Part shown: positions 60,030 through 64,000 of the stretch, in pieces
Layout: every line of letters starts with the position of its first letter
How positions within the stretch are numbered: the first letter of the stretch is position 1
Source: Siderastrea siderea
Lineage: Eukaryota; Cnidaria; Anthozoa; Scleractinia; Rhizangiidae
DNA length: 64,000 nt
NCBI GenBank assembly: GCA_964030785.1
Contig: OZ034977.1
Span: 29,074,652 to 29,138,651, forward strand
Reading direction: 5' to 3'
Program-made: the position numbers and the translations under genes
Notes under the pieces: model-generated
Databases searched by the model: none
What the model was told of the DNA's origin: nothing
The model's input: only the letters and a program-made list of their open reading frames with translations

Positions 60030-61070
60030 TCAGTGAGTCTATGATTAGTGCTGTTTGTGTTACATTGAACTGTATGAGACGCAACACCCGCCAGTTCAGA
60101 TGGATAAAAATATTAAGTGCGATCTTACATTTTGTGATCAGTAGCTGTTTATGTCACATCGAACTGTATAAGGCGCAACACCCGCCAGTTCAGATGGACA
60201 AAAAAATTAAGTGCGGTCTTAATTCTGTGATTAGTATTGTTTATGTTACATTAAACTGTATGAGGCGCAACACCCGCCAGTTCAGATGGATAAAAATATT
60301 AGTGCGAACTTACATTTTGTGATCAGTACTGTTTATGTTACATTGAACTGTATGAGGCGCAACACCCGCCAGTTCAGATGCATAAAAATATTAAGTGCGA
60401 TCTTAATTCTGTGATTAGTACTGTTTATGTTACATTGAACTGTATGAGGCGCAACACCCGCCAGTTCAGATGGATAAAAATATTAGGTGCGATCTTACAT
60501 TTTGTGTTCAGTAGCTGTTTATGTCACATCGAACTGTATAAGGCTCAACACCCGCCAGTTCAGATGGACAAAAAAATTAAGTGCGATCTTAATTCTGTGA
60601 TTAGTATTGTTTATGGTACATTGAACCGTATGAGGCGCAACACCCGCCAGTTCAGATGGATAAAAATATTAGTGCGAACTTACATTTTGTGATCAGTACT
60701 GTTTATGTTACATTGAACTGTATGAGGCGCAACACCCGCCAGTTCAGATGCATAAAAATATTAGGTGCCATCTTAAGTTTTGCGATCAGTACTGCTCGTG
60801 TTACATCGAACTGTATGAGGCGCAACACCCGCCAGTTCAGATGGACAAAAATATTACGTGCAATCTTAATTCTGTGATTAGTACTGTTTATGTTACATCG
60901 AACTGTATGAGGCGCAACACCCGCCAGTTCAGATGGATATTAAAGTGCAATCTTAAATTTTGTGATCAGTATTGTTTATGTTACATCGAACTGTATGAGG
61001 CGCAACACCCGCCAGTTCAGATAAACAAAAATATTTTAAAGTGCGATCTTAAATACTGTGATTGGCACTG
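60030..61070 (+). repeat. 92-bp satellite array, 11 units, with 4-unit higher-order period
   Basis: The conserved word CGCAACACCCGCCAGTTCAG starts at 60080, 60174, 60266, 60358, 60450, 60544 (one mismatch), 60636, 60728, 60821, 60913 and 61001. Within each unit GAACTG and CAGTTC flank a short loop and could pair. Variants such as GTAGCTGTTTATGTCACATC at 60142 and 60512 repeat 370 bp apart, i.e. every four units. Long open frames (NTRQFRWIKI and similar) result from the repeat. Confidence 0.95.
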
Positions 61071-61379
61071 TTTACAAAATTTAAGTCATACCTTGGTTCT
61101 GTCCAGCGTTCTTCTTTTATTCTGTTCGACAAGTTCCTTCCATTTGGCATAGTAAACAATAGCCAGTTATTTAGCACGCGAATACGTGTCTCTTTCTTTC
61201 TGTTTTCGATTTTCTTGGCCTCTCTTTCCATAATCCGAGACAATCGTTTTCTTTTGTTTCTTTCATTTCTTATCCTGCGTTTCTCATCGATTGAATTTTC
61301 ACGCGAGCGTCGTGACATGATCGTTCTTTCGAAAGCGCGCGCTTTCCCTTCAATTCCCGCTTCCACGGCTTGTAACGCG

Positions 61380-64000
61380 ATCGCTGGCTTAGTTGCCTCT
61401 GGCTTGCGTGTGCGCCCGCTATTTCATAATCCGATATACCAAATTCGAATGGGCAGCGGCTTATCGCAAAACAATAGCGAAAATTGCTTATTACAGAGAA
61501 AGTACAACAAAGGAATTTTGAGCAAATTGATCTCTGTGGTGAAAATTACCGAAGTACATCACAATGATAACGTTAGGGATGACACCGTTGTTTTCGATGA
61601 TGTGAACCTTTTTGTTTTTAATTTAAAAAAGAACTCGTGATTATTGTATATCATCATCGCGTCTGCACTCGATAAAAATCGTAGTGTCTTCACACAGGTA
61701 GCGCGACCACTGAAAGATCCTACAAAAGTTCGAAAAACAACTCAAGAAGCTTGAATGTATTTATATGTATTGTATATGTATATGTATTGTTATATGTATA
61801 TGTATTGTTTTCGGCCGCAAATCAAACTCCAACTGCGAACGTTAAAAACGGCAATCAAGATCAAATTCCCTTACACTCTATGATTGGCTTAAACGATGGA
61901 TTCACTTAATTAAAGATTTTCGAGCATTTAATTAGATCAATGTTAGCGTCCATAGCAACTAGGCTTTCAACAGCGAGCCAAAAAATCCTCTATGAGGGTT
62001 CTCAGGAACTTTTATTAAAGTGTCAAGTAAGTTAAATGGGCAATTTTCAATTTAAAGTGTCTTCGGCTGTGGGCAACGGGTAATTGCTGAGTGTTGTCCC
62101 AGTGGAATGTAACGACATCATCATCGAAGTATATAACTCATAGATACCGATAATCAACAGACAAGCTGCGGGTGTTGAAAACCACAAACGACAGCCGAAC
62201 TCCGTTCCATTCTTCACCTATTGTTCACCTGAAGCGATCATGTAACACTGGAATGGCCTGAAGTTAATTAAATTTCACACCTCTTCATGTGATCAGTAAA
62301 GCGTCTATAGCAACCATGGCTTCCAACAGCGTCCACAAAATCCTCTATGAGGATCCTCATGGCGGCAAATAACCAAAGGCCAGTGTAGACTTTACGTTTT
62401 GAGACCCATATACTTTGTATCTGTTAAAAAGCACGAAATAGGCCATTTTTGAGTTGATCTAGAACACACAACTATAGCTTTAAAAAACCGTGGATAGCAA
62501 AAAGACACTCTCCCACCTTCCCTCTTTCAAAATCAATAAAGATCGTTTTGGGTCATTGAAACAGCAAGATCCAGGAATACTCACATTTCTCCAAGGTACT
62601 CGATTTTGGCTTCAACAACTTTCGAATCGATCTTGCGTTCCTTTGAAGCGATAAAAACGATGAACCGAACGCTCAACTGAGAAAATAAACAGAACGACGC
62701 CATCTTGGAAATCTTGGACAAGAAGGACCGGGAACTAGATATTCTCTTTTGAGTAGCGCGAGAGAAAAAATTCCACGGGAATGAAGAATGTTAAAGTTAT
62801 TGCAACAATTTCAATACTTGAATGTTATCGGAAGTTTTGTTCTGTTTGTTTGTTTGTTTGTTGTTGTTTTTCTTTGGGGGGGGGGGGGGAGTGGGGATAC
62901 AAATTTAATCACTAAACGTTAGGTCTTCATTTCATTATACGCTTTAAAAAGAAAAAAAAGCTGGAAATTGCCTTCTCGAAGTAAAAAGGTACCAACAATC
63001 TTTAGAATAAATAAAAGCGGACGTCGTGGTAATGTTTTGGAGATTACACTATAAAAAAGGTACATGATGTCCCTTAAGCTTTCCTGATCAGGTTATCCAC
63101 ATGCACATGCACTTATAAACTCTTCTTTCCGGTATCAGTGTATGGAAATCAGTGGCGAGCTCAGGGGGTATTCTACAGCTTTACGTGTTACAAATGATAA
63201 AGTAACAGGCGTATGGCCGCTCCCACTAACCCACTCTCAAAATCCCCCCCCCCCCCCCTCTCCACAGACACTCACACACATACACACACATCTAGAAACC
63301 CTCTCAGGCATATACTGGCCTCTTCACTGAACCCCGGCTTACGGAAATTTGCAAATGCTACAAAGTAAATAATAAATAATAACAGAGAATCCATTTTTGC
63401 TTTTGAGTTGCTCTGTTTATCACTTGAAATAGCTTTGGCTCTAGGTTTCTGTGGACAACAGTTTTTTTCCAATTTTTAGATCCAATCCCAGACATTCAAT
63501 TCTTTATCCATTGTCTTTATTAGTCATTACTTGAGGTTGGGTTCCAATAAAATAAACAATATTATATTCTTTATGGCTTGTTGTTGTTTTGATCTCTTTT
63601 GGTTTCTAAAAGTCAGTACTAGCAATGTAAAACTGTCCTACTCTCTCAGTAGTTATACAGTTGGGGACACAGCCAACCATGCGCGCACCTTATTATTAGG
63701 GAACCAATCAAAGAGCGTGATTTCTCATTTACACGGGCTGTCTAAATAGCAAAGAGGTAAGAATTTGAGAAGTACGTAATGTGTCTGGGATCTCATGCAC
63801 ACACAACGACTAGTTAAACCCTTTATAAACGGCATACAATCAATTTCCTAATGCTGGCTATGGAAAGAAAAACGGGCCATTCTATTGTGAAACCACCCTC
63901 AAGTACGGTGTTGAGTAACAAAGACTCTGGATAAAACTTTAAATGTTGTGTGTCACTGAATGTACTTGAGCAACCATTTCCGAGTTGTCTTGCAAATAGA
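61380..64000. other. No gene recognised; short repeats
   Basis: TATGTAT microsatellite at 61755-61810. A direct repeat of about 90 bp (AACAGCGAGCCAAAAAATCC at 61970; AACAGCGTCCACAAAATCC at 62325). Poly-G at 62876-62890 and poly-C at 63246-63258. Remaining frames lack splice or domain support. Confidence 0.5.

Noticed and set aside
60030..61070. CRISPR-like regular repeats
   Set aside because: Eukaryotic DNA; the whole 92-bp unit is repeated with no unique spacers, and there are no cas genes.
59984..61152. Several 70-130-codon frames with a repeated NTRQFRWIKI phrase
   Set aside because: Arise from the 92-bp satellite; units change frame because 92 is not a multiple of three.
61049..61640. 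A 192-codon plus frame and an overlapping basic 105-codon minus frame
   Set aside because: The plus frame begins at a non-ATG codon. The minus frame is Arg/Lys/Glu-rich and vaguely bZIP-like, but lacks the basic-region Asn/Arg pattern and any splice or domain support.

Overview
Eukaryotic (animal) genomic DNA with no prokaryotic gene organisation: short exons with GT-AG sites, long repeat-filled introns, dense transposons. A CUB/Ig-like exon set, a RecQ-bearing DNA transposon, hammerhead-carrying repeats and several repeat types I associate with corals point to an anthozoan cnidarian, probably a stony coral. That assignment is inference; nothing in the window proves it.

The one host gene I can assemble lies on the + strand. 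Possible 5'-UTR exons end at 8827 and lie at 9004-9119. A signal-peptide exon ends in phase 1 at 12777. Two copies of a two-exon CUB module follow (32239-33880 and 41217-42871), then an Ig-like exon (43496-43735) and a possible Cys-rich exon (45380-45503). The CUB module is phase 1 at both ends, so both copies can be spliced in frame (CUB-CUB-Ig). The second copy comes from a tandem duplication of about 3.9 kb (30545-34406 and 34425-43397). That copy was later split by a 5.03-kb transposon (34986-40015) with perfect 72-bp inverted ends, a 9-bp target duplication and a frameshifted RecQ-type helicase gene.

Region by region: 1-4130 is a cluster of repeated low-copy segments with a 156-bp 9-bp-TSD element. 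4130-4900 and 10600-11255 are two copies of a repeat built around a 19-bp palindrome. 5150-9120 may hold a small minus-strand gene and a divergent promoter. 12.8-32.2 kb is the giant first intron, holding a hairpin MITE, three TTAA-flanked elements plus one nested in another, a complete hammerhead ribozyme core (26805-26878), a LINE remnant, and a hairpin MITE split by another element. 46-51.5 kb holds minisatellites, a polypurine/polypyrimidine stretch, a 0.2-kb tandem repeat and a second, degenerate hammerhead-like repeat. 51876-58205 is a 6.3-kb palindrome with a phase-1 first exon on each arm, pointing outward, and later insertions whose empty sites are preserved on the opposite arm. 60030-61070 is a 92-bp satellite with a 4-unit higher-order period. 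The remainder to 64000 is mostly featureless.

No complete intact protein-coding gene, rRNA, tRNA or CRISPR array was found. Most long open frames are chance or repeat-derived.
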